Counted from the stretch's first letter, positions 1 to 13,143 are shown. The stretch is DNA of 64,000 nucleotides from Rhizobacter sp. OV335 (GCF_900142965.1 NZ_FRCQ01000026.1:44055-108054), one strand, 5' to 3'. A program made the numbers and translations. The notes: generated by a model not told the origin, from the letters alone.

Positions 1-614
1 CGGCGCGTTCGCCATCGATGCGCCACGACCAGGTCTTGAAGCGCGGCCCGCTGCCGAGCGCGGCCAGCACCGCGGCATCGCGCGTGGCCAGCGGCAGCAG
101 CGCCTGCCGCGCCGCCAGCCGCGACGGCGCCGGCACCTGGCGCAGCGCCTGCAGCAGCTCGGGCACCGCCAGCTCGGTGCCGGGCTGCATCGCATCGAGC
201 CGCTGCAGCCAGGCCGGTGCGCCGTGGTCGCGCCAGAAGCGCGCCCAGTCGTCGGCCGACAGCGCCAGCCGCTTCGGCTCGAAGTACGGGCCGCAGGAGC
301 GCGCCAGCGCCTCGTCGCGCCCGATGGCGGCCCCCGGGTCGCAGCAGTAATCGTCGTCGGGCAGGCGCTGCACCGCCTCGCAGCGGTAGGCCGGCTCCTG
401 CACGCCGCGCGCCTCCAGGAAGCCGTGCACGAACAGCTTCCAGGTGCTGCCGAGCGGCGTGCGCGGCAGCGACGCGAGCGGTTGCGCGCCCTCGCCGCTG
501 CGCTGCAGCGCGATCACCTCGTCGCCTTGCAGCCACGCCAGGCGCGTCGCCGGCGCGGCCTGCACGGTGCAGGCCGCGAACAGCGCGATGGCGGTGGCGA
601 AGCGGATCGGCATG
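1..614 (-). CDS. yfaQ: YfaQ-like DUF2300 protein, partial (3' end beyond the left edge)
   Basis: The minus-strand reading frame opens at an ATG at 614 and runs without a stop to base 1, so about 204 N-terminal codons are present. The product starts with a short hydrophobic signal peptide ending near AAP and contains several cysteines (for example DDDYCCDP). I did not recognise a catalytic motif. Identification rests mainly on context: it lies six bases downstream of a YfaS-type alpha-2-macroglobulin with YfaT and YfaA homologues upstream, the E. coli yfaA-yfaT-yfaS-yfaQ order, where YfaQ carries tandem DUF2300 domains. It is probably periplasmic and co-transcribed with yfaS. Its biochemical role is unknown. 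Confidence 0.6.
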
Positions 615-620
615 CCGGCC

Positions 621-3600
621 TCAGCGGACCTCGACCGTCGACCAGGCACCGCTGCCGTCAACGCCCTTGGCCTCCGGCTGGTACATGCGGTGCACGCGCG
701 CCGGCGGCAGCTTGAACTGGCCGCGCTGCGCGAAGCGCACCAGGTGGCGCAGCGTGACCGTGCCGCCGGCCTCCAGCTTCTCGACCGGCACCGCATAGCC
801 CTGCGCCGTCGGCTCGTGCTGCGCACGTTCCAGCGGCTGGCCGCTCAGGTCCAGGCCCCAGGTGCTGGACTCGACCGCGGCGCCGGGCGGCAGCGCCACC
901 TCGAGCAGCGCCCAGCGCATCGCCTTCGGCGCACCGAGCGTGACCTGGTCCAGGTACAGCGTGTTGGTGTCCAGCGGCGTGCCGGGCTCGACCCGTTCCA
1001 GCGTGACGTTCATGCGCGCGTTGTCAGGGGAGGCCTGTTGTCCCGCCGGTTGCGACGCCGCTGCCGGCTTCGGCGCCGTCACCACGCGCCACAGCGTGCG
1101 CTTGATGCTCACCGGCAACACCGGCGCCTGCGCTTCGCTGCTCTCGTAGCTGACGTAGGCCCAGGCCGCCTTGCCACCGGCCGGCAAGGCCAGCGTGGCC
1201 GGCAGCGCCGCGCCCGCGGGCAAGGTCCACACCACGTCGCCGCTGCTGCCGACGCTGCGCTGCCACGGTGCGGCCAGCGCCACATCGGAGACGGCGGCGT
1301 CAGGCTTGCGGCCGAGCGCGCGCTGCAGCCACAACAGCGTCTGCGAGCGGTCGAAGGTCGGCATGCCGGCGCCCACCTGGCCGAGCAGCTCGCCGGCCTT
1401 CTCGGTGCCGCTGCGGCGCGTCGCCATCAGCAGCGATTGCACGAACGGCGAGGTCGATCCGCCGAGGCGCGCGGCGGCCGCATCGGCGGCCGCGCGCTGG
1501 TCGGCCGCGACCGAACCCTTGGCACGCTGCGCGGTGTCGACCGCGAGCACCAGCGCGATGTCGCGCGAGCCGGCGGCAGGATCTTCCGTCATCACCCAGC
1601 TGCCGCGCTGCGCTTCGCCCGGTGCGGCACCCGCCTCCTGTGCGGCCAGCTGCTCGACCAGGCTGGCGTTCATCGCGCCCACCGACAAGCCCATCTCCTG
1701 CATCCACGACAGCGCGAGTGCGCGCTGGAGCGGCGGCAGCGCGCTGCCCTCCTTCGCATACACGTCGAGCAGCCGCTCCCAGTGCTCGTCGGGCAGGCTG
1801 GTGCGCAGCGCCTGCGTCGCGCGCCAGTCGGCGTAGTAGGCGTACGCGGTCAGGAACGCGTCGTCGCTCATGCCGCGCCCCCACCAGCCGAAGCGCGCCT
1901 GCGGGCCGGCCATCTGCGCGAGCGACAGCCGCGCCGTCGACAACCTCTGCGTCAGCTGCGGCGCCAACGGCTGCTGGGCCGGCGACAGCGACTGCAGCGC
2001 GATCGACAGCGGCAGCATGCGGCTCGCCGTCTGCTCGACGCAGCCGTACGGGAAGTCGATCAACTCCTCCATCCAGCGGTTGAAGGCACCGGCGGCAGGG
2101 TCTTGCGCGAAGGCCACGCGCACGCGGGTCGCATCCGCCGGCAGCTTCAAGGCCGCACTGCCCGCCGCCATGTCCAGCACCTGCTCGCGCGGCGCGCGCC
2201 AGGCCACCGGCAGGCGCTGCAGCGTGGTGTCGAGCTGGTCGACGACGCGGCCGTCCTGGCGCAGCACCAGGCTGACGCCGGCGGCACCGACGCGGTCGGC
2301 CGCGATCGGCAGCGCGATGAAGTTGATGCCCGGCTGCACGCTCAGCGTGTCCTTGCGCTCGACGCCCGCGCCGCGCGCTTCCCATTCGATGCGCGCCGGC
2401 TGGCCGGTCTGGTTGAACAGCGCGATCGATGCCTGCGCGCGGTCGCCCTCGCGCTGCCAGTCGGGGCTGGTCCACTTGGCATAGAACGGCTTGTCCGAGC
2501 GCACCCAGCCGACCTGCTGGCCGACCGCGCCGCCGGCCTGCATCGCCCGTGCGGTGATGCGCCAGCGCGTCAGCGAATCGGGCATGCGGAACGTGAAGCG
2601 CGCATGGCCCTGCACATCGGTCGACAGCCGCGGCTCCCAGGCCGCCGTGTCGACGTTGTCGCGGCGCGGCCGCTCCAGCACCTTCACCGCGCGCTGGTTC
2701 ACCTGGCGCGACGACGGCAGCACGCCGAGCTTGCTGGTGGCAAGGTCGTAGCCGATGAACGACAGGCTGGCGCTGGTACGCACGTTGTTGCGGCGCGGGT
2801 GGTAGAAGAACTCCTCGATGCCGGGCGCGATCTCCGGCTGCAGCACGTAGATCATCTCGTCGACCACGCCGACCGCGACCTCGGCCGCCACCGGCTTGCC
2901 GCCGAGCCGCGTGTCGACGTCGACCGTGACCAGCTCGCCCGGTGCATAGACCGGCTTGTCGGTGCGCAGCCCGAGTGCGATGCGCGGCTGCTCGACCAGC
3001 AGGCCCTGGTTCTGGAACACGTAGTCGCCGTTCTTCACGTAGGCGACCGACACCGTCATGTTCGGGCTCATCTCCTCGCGCACCGGCAGCGTCAGCTTCC
3101 ATTGCGTCGGGCCGAGGCGCTCGCTCTTGACCCAGTCGGCCGATTCGCCGAGCACGGCGGTCGCTTCGACGCGGTCGCGCTCCAGCGTCAGCAGCGCGTT
3201 GTCGATCGGCTCCGGGAAGCTGAGCAACAGCTCGGCGGTGTCGCCGGCGCGGTAGGCGGCGCGGTTGAACACCATCGTGATGCTGCCGGCGGGCGCCTTC
3301 AGGCCGTCGCCACTGACCCAGTGGCTGGCGGCGCCGACGAGGCGGCCCTTGTCATCGCGCAGCGACACGGTGTAGGCCCCGGGCTGCGGGAAGCGCAGGT
3401 TCAGCACGTCGCCGGCCGGCATGGCGCCCGATTCCTTCGCGCGGTTCTCGAGCCGCAGCCATTCCCAGCGCGCCGGGCGCGCCGCGTCGGCCGTCGATTG
3501 CGCACCGGCACTCACCGTGAACGCGACCGGCTCGTCGGGCTTCGAGAACTGGCGGTCCGGCGTCAGCTTGTACGACCCGCTGCCGCGCTCGATCAGGATC

Positions 3601-5231
3601 TCTTTCGACGTGCGCACGCGCCAGGCCGCGCCATCGGTCGCGAGCGCCGTCAGGATGTAGCGGCTCGGCTGGTCGGTCGGCGGCAGCGAGAAGCTCGCGA
3701 CGCCGCTGCCATCGGTCTGCAGCTCGTCCTGCGTCAGCTTCAGCGGGAACTGGCCGCCGTAGTCGAGTTCGCCTTCGACCATCGTCAACTTCTGCGCGCG
3801 CGCCGTCAGGCTGACGCGGGCATGCGCGACCGGCTTGCCGTCCGGGTAGTTCAGCTGCAGCTTGCCGCTGACGCGTTCGCCGGTCGCGAAGCCGGGCTTG
3901 TCGGCCAGCAGCGTGATCTCGAAATGCGGCTTCTGGTAGTCGGCGACGCGGAAGGCCGCGGTGTAGACGTCGTCGCCCATCGCGAGGCGCAGCTCGTAGC
4001 CGCCGGCCGCCGCGTTGTCGGGCAGCGCGAAGCGGGTGTCGGCCCCCTGCGTGCCGCTGAAGCGCAGCGACTGCGTCGCGATCACCTGGCCGGCCGGGTC
4101 GAGCGCCTGCAGCGTCAGCGGCCCGTCCTTCAGGCTCACCGATTCGCGGGCGCTGCGGAACTCGCGGCCGCTCACCTTCACCTGCACCCAGTCGCCGGGG
4201 CGGTACAGCGGGCGGTCGGTCACGGCGTAGACCTTGGCCGCGTAGATCTCACTGTCGTAGTAGAAGTTTTCGGAAACGAAGACGCCGCCCGCCGGGTCCT
4301 CGCCGAACAGGTAGGTCTGCTCGGGCGCCTTGCGGTCGAGCCGCACCAGGCCCTGTGCGTCGGCCGCGCCGCTCTTCAGCACGCCGATGCCGTCGGTCCA
4401 GACGACGCGGGTCTTCGGCACCGCGGCGCCGTTGCCGCGCTGCGCTGCCCACACCAGCATCTGCTCGCCGGAGACCTTGGTCAGCGCGACGGTGTCGCTG
4501 ACGAACAGCAGCGTCGTCGCGCGGTGCTGGCCGGCGATCGCCTCGACCAGGTACAGCCCCGGCGCGCGCTTGCCGATCGGCACCCAGACGTTGCCCTGCG
4601 ACGGGTTGATGAACTCGCTGCTGCTGCCGGCGAGCTTCAGGTCCTTCGGCGGCTCGATCGGCTTGGCGGCCTGCACCGGGTAGCGGAAGCGCTCGATCAC
4701 CGCGAGGCCGGCGATCGGCTTGAACTGCGGCGGCTCCTCGAAGGTGGACGGCTGCCTCAGCGCCTTCGGCGTCTTCAGCTCCGGCGCCTGCGCGGTGACG
4801 GCCAGGCGCGCGTCGTTCGAGAACAGCTTCTGCCACGCGAGGCGCGACTTGACGGCCCAGTTGTCCCACAGGTGGGTCAGCGTGTTCGACAGCCCCGGCT
4901 CGGCCGGCCGCGCATCGACCTGCACGCGGTGCAGGTTCTTCTGGCGCTGCAGGAAATCGAGCGGCTGCGGGATGCGGTAGACCAGCACGTCGACGCCGCC
5001 GGCCTGCTCCAGCATCTGCGGCGAGTTGACCTCGAGCCGCACCTTCGCGATGTCGGCGCTGCCGAAGGTCGCATCGGACAGCAGGAAGAAGGGCTCGCCG
5101 GAGAACGGCGCCCAGGCATTGGGCAGCGGGACCGGCCCCGCGGGCGCAGGTGCGGCCGACCCGGCGGGCGGCAGCGCCAGCAGCGCGGCGAGAGCGAGGA
5201 CAGGCCAGGAAATCTTGGTCAGGTTCTTCAT
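621..5231 (-). CDS. yfaS: Bacterial alpha-2-macroglobulin, YfaS type
   Basis: A 1536-residue exported protein, close to E. coli YfaS in length. The start at 5231 overlaps the yfaT stop by four bases (ATGA) and gives a clean signal peptide (MKNLTKISW...GSAA). Macroglobulin-type repeats are visible: TDRPLYRPGDWVQ near residue 340 (MG2-like), TDKPVYAPGE near 757, and the A2M block FRMPDSLTRWRITARAM near 880. A thioester-type motif YGCVEQ is centred on Cys1064, followed by the alpha-helical thioester domain. In this family the protein acts in the periplasm as a broad protease trap or peptidoglycan-breach defence. The CxEQ motif suggests it could form the internal thioester. It belongs to a tightly packed four-gene operon. 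Confidence 0.9.
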   Translation of the reverse strand: MKNLTKISWPVLALAALLALPPAGSAAPAPAGPVPLPNAWAPFSGEPFFLLSDATFGSADIAKVRLEVNSPQMLEQAGGVDVLVYRIPQPLDFLQRQKNLHRVQVDARPAEPGLSNTLTHLWDNWAVKSRLAWQKLFSNDARLAVTAQAPELKTPKALRQPSTFEEPPQFKPIAGLAVIERFRYPVQAAKPIEPPKDLKLAGSSSEFINPSQGNVWVPIGKRAPGLYLVEAIAGQHRATTLLFVSDTVALTKVSGEQMLVWAAQRGNGAAVPKTRVVWTDGIGVLKSGAADAQGLVRLDRKAPEQTYLFGEDPAGGVFVSENFYYDSEIYAAKVYAVTDRPLYRPGDWVQVKVSGREFRSARESVSLKDGPLTLQALDPAGQVIATQSLRFSGTQGADTRFALPDNAAAGGYELRLAMGDDVYTAAFRVADYQKPHFEITLLADKPGFATGERVSGKLQLNYPDGKPVAHARVSLTARAQKLTMVEGELDYGGQFPLKLTQDELQTDGSGVASFSLPPTDQPSRYILTALATDGAAWRVRTSKEILIERGSGSYKLTPDRQFSKPDEPVAFTVSAGAQSTADAARPARWEWLRLENRAKESGAMPAGDVLNLRFPQPGAYTVSLRDDKGRLVGAASHWVSGDGLKAPAGSITMVFNRAAYRAGDTAELLLSFPEPIDNALLTLERDRVEATAVLGESADWVKSERLGPTQWKLTLPVREEMSPNMTVSVAYVKNGDYVFQNQGLLVEQPRIALGLRTDKPVYAPGELVTVDVDTRLGGKPVAAEVAVGVVDEMIYVLQPEIAPGIEEFFYHPRRNNVRTSASLSFIGYDLATSKLGVLPSSRQVNQRAVKVLERPRRDNVDTAAWEPRLSTDVQGHARFTFRMPDSLTRWRITARAMQAGGAVGQQVGWVRSDKPFYAKWTSPDWQREGDRAQASIALFNQTGQPARIEWEARGAGVERKDTLSVQPGINFIALPIAADRVGAAGVSLVLRQDGRVVDQLDTTLQRLPVAWRAPREQVLDMAAGSAALKLPADATRVRVAFAQDPAAGAFNRWMEELIDFPYGCVEQTASRMLPLSIALQSLSPAQQPLAPQLTQRLSTARLSLAQMAGPQARFGWWGRGMSDDAFLTAYAYYADWRATQALRTSLPDEHWERLLDVYAKEGSALPPLQRALALSWMQEMGLSVGAMNASLVEQLAAQEAGAAPGEAQRGSWVMTEDPAAGSRDIALVLAVDTAQRAKGSVAADQRAAADAAAARLGGSTSPFVQSLLMATRRSGTEKAGELLGQVGAGMPTFDRSQTLLWLQRALGRKPDAAVSDVALAAPWQRSVGSSGDVVWTLPAGAALPATLALPAGGKAAWAYVSYESSEAQAPVLPVSIKRTLWRVVTAPKPAAASQPAGQQASPDNARMNVTLERVEPGTPLDTNTLYLDQVTLGAPKAMRWALLEVALPPGAAVESSTWGLDLSGQPLERAQHEPTAQGYAVPVEKLEAGGTVTLRHLVRFAQRGQFKLPPARVHRMYQPEAKGVDGSGAWSTVEVR

Positions 5232-5866
5232 GCGAGGAACGCCAGTCGATGGACGCCCGAGAAGTTGGGGTTGTCGTCGGAAGGCCGCCAGCGCGTGTCC
5301 TTCCATCCGAGGAGCTGGTCGGCGCGCACCGCGCGCAGGCCGTTGTCGTTGGGCTCGATGCGCCCGGTGTGGTACGCGATGTAGCGGCCCATCCAGACCA
5401 TCAGGTGCTGCTCGTCGCCGAAGTCGTAGAACAGCAGGTCGCCGGCCACCGCCTGCGTCAGCTGGCGTGCGACCGGGCGGGTGTTCTCCTGCACCAGCTC
5501 GAGCGCACCGACGAACGCATCGCGCGTGCCGTCGGCGCGCCGCCAGGCATGGCGCAGCTGCTGGGTGCTGCCGGTGTCGAGGTCGGGCGGCAGCCGCATG
5601 CCGAGCAGGCCGTTGGCGCGCCGCCAGGCCAGGTCGTGCTCGCGCAGCGATTCGGCCACCGCGAAGCGCACCAGGCCGGCGCAGTCGCGGTGCGTCCAGC
5701 GCGGCGTCGGGCCGCGCTCGATCTGCGCATGGATCAGCAGCGTCATCCAGTCGCGGAAACGCTGCGACTGCGCGCGGTCGAGTTGCGCGGGTGCCGCGCG
5801 GCTGCCGGTGGCGAGCAGCGCGCCGGCCAGCAGCAGCGCGCGCCGCGTGAAGGGGGCGTGCGACAT
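5228..5866 (-). CDS. yfaT: YfaT-like DUF1175 protein
   Basis: A 212-residue protein, close to E. coli YfaT in length. It begins with a Tat- or Sec-like signal (FTRRALLLAGALLATGSRAA), so it is expected in the periplasm. The mature part has conserved-looking blocks such as HRDCAGLVRFAVAESL, GDLLFYDFGDEQHLMVWMGRYIAYHTG and FSGVHRLAFL. The Cys in HRDCAGL and the His in DEQHLMVW resemble an NlpC/P60-like Cys/His arrangement, but that is only my reading of the pattern. The start codon shares one base with the yfaA stop (TGATG) and the stop overlaps the yfaS start, so translation is probably coupled. Function is uncharacterised; context suggests it works with the macroglobulin. Confidence 0.8.
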   Translation of the reverse strand: MSHAPFTRRALLLAGALLATGSRAAPAQLDRAQSQRFRDWMTLLIHAQIERGPTPRWTHRDCAGLVRFAVAESLREHDLAWRRANGLLGMRLPPDLDTGSTQQLRHAWRRADGTRDAFVGALELVQENTRPVARQLTQAVAGDLLFYDFGDEQHLMVWMGRYIAYHTGRIEPNDNGLRAVRADQLLGWKDTRWRPSDDNPNFSGVHRLAFLA

Positions 5867-7500
5867 CAGCGCGTCTTCAAGGCCGACAACGACTGCCACT
5901 CGACCGCGACCCAGCCTTCGGCGTCCGGCGTGCCGGCCGCCACTGCGCGGGCCGTCGGCAGCTTGCCGAGCGCGTCGAGGCGTGGCACCAATTGGCGCTC
6001 GGCCGCGCGGCGGAACAGCTCCTGCTCCGGCGGCAGCACCTCGAAGGCCTCGCGCCGGGCCAGGTCGGCCACCTGGCGCGGCGCGATCACGGCCAGCGTC
6101 GCCGGCCCGACCGGCAGGCTGTCGGCCACGCTCGGGAAGCGGCGCGCCTGCGCATCCAGCGCCTGGTCGACCAGCGCATCGTCGGGCGAGAAGGTGAGCC
6201 AGCGGCCCTGGCGCGCGAGCGTCGGCCGGTAGGTGGTGGCGGCCGCGTCGCCATGCGGGCCCCACGGCGCGCTGACCTCGCGCTGCCAGCGCTGGGCACC
6301 GGTGCGGGCAGCCGGTGACAGCGCGGCCGCCTTGGCTGGCAGCAGCCAGCCGGTCAGCGCGTCGAGCGTGGCCGACGGGTCGGCGGCGCCCTCGCGCAAC
6401 TGCGCGACGACGAGCGGCGTGTGGAACTGCGAGCGCGGGTACCAGCAGATCGCCGCCGGCCCGTCCAGCTGGTCGGCCAGCGCCGGCCAGCCGGTCGCGC
6501 CGGCCACCGCCCGGGCGCGCGTCCAGTCGGCCGGCAGCAGCGTGCAGGCGGCCGGGTTGGCGGGCACGGCCGACCACAGCGCACGGTCGGCCGGGGCGGC
6601 CGGCAGCGCCGCGAGGCCATCGACGCGCAGCTTGGTGGCCAGCACCGCACCACCGGGTGCCACGTCGAAGCGCAAGGCCCGCAGGCCGGGGAAGAAGTGC
6701 TGGTAGCCGAACGACATCAACCGCGCGTCGGCGACGATCGTGTGGGCGTTGCCGGGCTCGCCGAGACCGAAGCCGCGGCGGTACACCGCCTGCGTTTTCG
6801 CATCGGCCGACAGCAGCGCGGCGACGATGTCGCGCGAATGGGCGTCGGCCTGGCGCTCGCCATCGAACAGCAGGCCCGGATCGCTCAGCACGACCACGCG
6901 GTTGCCCTGCGCGACCAGCGCCAGCGTGCGCCGCGACGACAGCGTCAGCGCGTAGACCGGCAGCGTGTCGCCGTTGACGCGGACCTGCGCGATCACGCTG
7001 AACTGGCGGTCGTTGGTGGCGAGCGCGGCGGCGCCCTGCAGCGTGCGGGCCAGCACGCCGCGCGTCATCGCCATCACCCAGTGGCGCGGCGCGCCCTTGG
7101 CATCGGTCCAGAACGCCATCTCGGCCGGCTCGTCGAGCGCCAGCTCGATCAGCTTGTCGCCGAGCGTGGTGTCGTGCTCGAACGCGATGCGCTTCAGCGC
7201 GCCCTGCAGGCCGAGGCGGCTTTCATGCTCTTCGTAATAGAAAGCGAAGTCTTCGGTCAGCACGTCGCGCAGCACCGGCGCCTTGATCAGGTCGCGCGGC
7301 AGGCGCGACAGTGCCGGCGTCGACACATAGGCCTGCGGGTGCTCCAGGTCCACCTCCAGCGCATTGATGCTGCCGCCGTAGCGCGACCAGCCGATCGTCG
7401 CGGCCACGATCCCACCGGCCACCAGCACCACCGCGACGGCGATGCCGGCCCATTGCTTTCGATTCAATCCCACGGGTTCCCCCTCCCCCATCCGCGCCAT
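5866..7500 (-). CDS. yfaA: YfaA-like DUF2138 protein
   Basis: About 544 residues, similar to E. coli YfaA (DUF2138). A single N-terminal membrane anchor is present (WAGIAVAVVLVAGGIVAATIGW) with no clear cleavage site, so the body probably faces the periplasm. The protein contains the conserved-looking stretch LTEDFAFYYEEHESRLGLQGALKRIAFEH near residue 85. Start choice is uncertain: besides ATG at 7500 and 7491 there is a GTG at 7473 preceded by the purine-rich GGGGGAGGGGG, a better ribosome-binding site. It is the first gene of the yfaA-T-S-Q operon and overlaps yfaT by one base. No enzyme motif was recognised; the family role is unknown. Confidence 0.8.
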   Translation of the reverse strand: MARMGEGEPVGLNRKQWAGIAVAVVLVAGGIVAATIGWSRYGGSINALEVDLEHPQAYVSTPALSRLPRDLIKAPVLRDVLTEDFAFYYEEHESRLGLQGALKRIAFEHDTTLGDKLIELALDEPAEMAFWTDAKGAPRHWVMAMTRGVLARTLQGAAALATNDRQFSVIAQVRVNGDTLPVYALTLSSRRTLALVAQGNRVVVLSDPGLLFDGERQADAHSRDIVAALLSADAKTQAVYRRGFGLGEPGNAHTIVADARLMSFGYQHFFPGLRALRFDVAPGGAVLATKLRVDGLAALPAAPADRALWSAVPANPAACTLLPADWTRARAVAGATGWPALADQLDGPAAICWYPRSQFHTPLVVAQLREGAADPSATLDALTGWLLPAKAAALSPAARTGAQRWQREVSAPWGPHGDAAATTYRPTLARQGRWLTFSPDDALVDQALDAQARRFPSVADSLPVGPATLAVIAPRQVADLARREAFEVLPPEQELFRRAAERQLVPRLDALGKLPTARAVAAGTPDAEGWVAVEWQSLSALKTR

Positions 7501-7614
7501 GCTGTCGACGGCGCACGGGCGGCATCATCTCAGTGCCGCAAGCGGGATTGGTGATGGGGTCGTGAAATCAGCGTGAAATGCGGCCGCGGATTCCCTTGTT
7601 CACAACACGCGTGT
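7501..7614. repeat. Intergenic region with an 11-bp direct repeat and central palindrome
   Basis: Between yfaA and the phospholipase-like gene, TGTTCACAACA occurs twice, at 7597-7607 and 7612-7622, 15 bp apart. The overlap region forms the 12-bp palindrome AACACGCGTGTT (7604-7615). It touches the stop codon of the minus-strand gene that ends at 7615. It could be a regulator site for the yfaA operon promoter or a remnant of slippage; nothing in the sequence decides between these. Confidence 0.4.
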
Positions 7615-11354
<3,740 letters not shown>

Positions 11355-11379
11355 TCATCGGTTCCGAGGGAGGCACACG

Positions 11380-13077
11380 ATGTCCCGTTCGCCGGCTGGG
11401 AGTGCGATGCGCAACGCCCGCGGCGTTGCAGCGGCCATTGCTTGCCTGATGCTCCTCTGCACCGGCACCGGCCACGCGGCCGAGGCCTCTGCGGCTGCTG
11501 AATCAGCCTCCGCGCCGACCGCTGCGCCGGCGACCGACTGGGTCTACCGCGTCGTCCCCGGCGACACCCTCTACAGCATCGCCAACAGCTACCTCGCGCC
11601 CGGTGCCGGCTGGCAGCGGCTGCAGCGCCTGAACCAGGTCGCCGACCCGAAGCGGCTCGAGCCGGGCCGCCAGCTGCGCCTGCCGGTGGCCTGGCTGCGC
11701 GCCGAGGCGACGGTCGCGAGCGTCGCCTTCCTGTCGGGCAGTGCGCAGCGCGAGCGCGCCGGCGAGCGCATCGCGCTGGTGGTCGGCGACACGTTGCAGC
11801 CCGGTGACCTGCTGCGCACCGAGCCCGACGCGAGCCTCACGCTGCGCCTCGCGGATTCGACGCGCGTGCTGGTCTCCGGCGGCTCGCAGCTGCGCATGGA
11901 TTCGCTGCTGATGTTCGGCCACAGCGGCGTCACGCGCTCGCAGCTGACGCTCGACGCGGGCGAGGCGGAATCGCGCGTCAATCCGCAGCGCACCCGCGGC
12001 TCGGCCTACGACATCCGCACGCCGGTGCTGACGCTGGGCGTGCGCGGCACCGAGTTCCGCGTGCGCGTGGCGGCCGGCAGCACCGCGGCCGAAGTCACCG
12101 AGGGGCGCGTCGCGGCCAGCAGCGGCCGCAAGCCGGTCGCGACCATCGCCGACGGCTTCGGCATGGTCGCCGGTGCGACCGGCGCCACGCCGGTGAAGCC
12201 CTTGCCGGCGGCGCCGGGCCTGTCGACGCTGCCGACCCGCTACGAGCGCGTGCCGCTGCGCTTCTCGTGGCCGACCCTCGCCGGTGCGGTCGGCTACCGC
12301 GCCCAGGTGTTCGCCGACCAGAGCTTGAACCAGCGTCTGCTCGACGGCAGCTTCACCGAGCCCGCCGCGCAATGGGCCGACCTGCCCGACGGCCGCTACC
12401 TGCTGCAGGTGCGCGCGCGCGACGCGCAGGGCCTGGAGGGCCGCAGCTCGCAGCTCGCGTTCACGCTGAAGGCGCGGCCGGAGCCGCCCTTCACCACCGA
12501 ACCGCGCGACGAAGGGCATGCCTACGGCGAGCGCGTCGAGTTCAGCTGGACGAAGGCCGCCGCCGCGCAGCGCTACCACCTGCAGGTGGCCGACGATGCG
12601 CGCTTCGAGACGGTGCGTGTCGACCGCGGCGACGTGAGCGGCGAGCGGCTCGGCCTCGCGTTGCCGCCCGGCCGCTACCACTGGCGCATCGCGAGCATCG
12701 CCGCCGGCGACGACCCCGGCCCGTTCAGCGACGCCAGCAGCTTCGAGCTGCGCGAGACGCCACCGCCGGCCACGCTCGCACCGCCGAAGGACGAGGGCGG
12801 GCAACTGGTGTTCCGCTGGCGCGCCCGCAGCAGCGACGACGCCTACGACGTGCAGGTCGCGACCGATGCCGCCTTCACGCAGCTGGTGCTGGAGCGGCGC
12901 GAGAACCTGCCCGAGCTGGTGTTGTCGCGCCCTGCCCCCGGCCGCTACTTCCTGCGCGTGCGCACGCAGCAGGCCGACGGCTTCACCGGCCCGTGGGGCG
13001 CGACCCAGCAGTTCGACGTGCCGCGCAGCCTGTGGTGGTGGCTGCTGCCGGGCGCCGCGGTGCTGCTGTTGCTGTGA
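11380..13077 (+). CDS. Exported LysM-FecR protein with fibronectin-like repeats
   Basis: About 565 residues. The ATG at 11380 follows GAGGGAGG; a second Met ten codons on is also possible. A signal peptide (ACLMLLCTGTGHAAEA) leads to a LysM domain (VYRVVPGDTLYSIANSYL...GRQLRLP), then a FecR domain (GDLLRTEPDASLTLRLADST... TPVLTLGVRGTEFRV). Two or three beta-sandwich repeats of the FnIII kind follow (for example RFSWPTLAGAVGYRAQVFAD). The C-terminus is hydrophobic (LWWWLLPGAAVLLLL), a likely membrane anchor. LysM suggests peptidoglycan contact and FecR domains are signal-transducing or structural. It runs into the CHASE2 hybrid kinase through the mini-ORF array, so the two probably act together at the envelope. 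Confidence 0.8.
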   Translation: MSRSPAGSAMRNARGVAAAIACLMLLCTGTGHAAEASAAAESASAPTAAPATDWVYRVVPGDTLYSIANSYLAPGAGWQRLQRLNQVADPKRLEPGRQLRLPVAWLRAEATVASVAFLSGSAQRERAGERIALVVGDTLQPGDLLRTEPDASLTLRLADSTRVLVSGGSQLRMDSLLMFGHSGVTRSQLTLDAGEAESRVNPQRTRGSAYDIRTPVLTLGVRGTEFRVRVAAGSTAAEVTEGRVAASSGRKPVATIADGFGMVAGATGATPVKPLPAAPGLSTLPTRYERVPLRFSWPTLAGAVGYRAQVFADQSLNQRLLDGSFTEPAAQWADLPDGRYLLQVRARDAQGLEGRSSQLAFTLKARPEPPFTTEPRDEGHAYGERVEFSWTKAAAAQRYHLQVADDARFETVRVDRGDVSGERLGLALPPGRYHWRIASIAAGDDPGPFSDASSFELRETPPPATLAPPKDEGGQLVFRWRARSSDDAYDVQVATDAAFTQLVLERRENLPELVLSRPAPGRYFLRVRTQQADGFTGPWGATQQFDVPRSLWWWLLPGAAVLLLL

Positions 13078-13143
13078 GGGCGGTGCCGTGAGGGCCACGC
13101 CATGAGGGCCACGCCATGAGGGCCACGCCATGAGGGCCACGCC
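13074..13143 (+). repeat. Five tandem 14-bp units forming a chain of 5-codon mini-ORFs
   Basis: The stop of the FecR gene (TGA, 13075-13077) overlaps a GTG at 13074, and from there the sequence repeats every 14 bp (starts at 13074, 13088, 13102, 13116, 13130). Each unit reads as a start codon plus four codons and a stop (VRAVP, VRATP, then MRATP three times). Each TGA overlaps the next start by the four-base GTGA or ATGA junction. The last stop overlaps the kinase start at 13144. Every unit carries GAGGG seven bases before the next start, a usable ribosome-binding site. The chain can in principle pass ribosomes from the FecR gene to the kinase gene whatever the copy number. Confidence 0.85.

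Noticed and set aside
444..5384. Very long plus-strand open frame (over 1600 codons) opposite yfaS
   Set aside because: It is antisense to a well-supported macroglobulin gene. Its translation is Arg/His/Leu-rich low-complexity sequence typical of high-G+C shadow frames.
13074..13143. Tandem repeats considered as a CRISPR array or minisatellite
   Set aside because: The units are contiguous 14-mers with no spacers and line up exactly with stop and start codons of the flanking genes.
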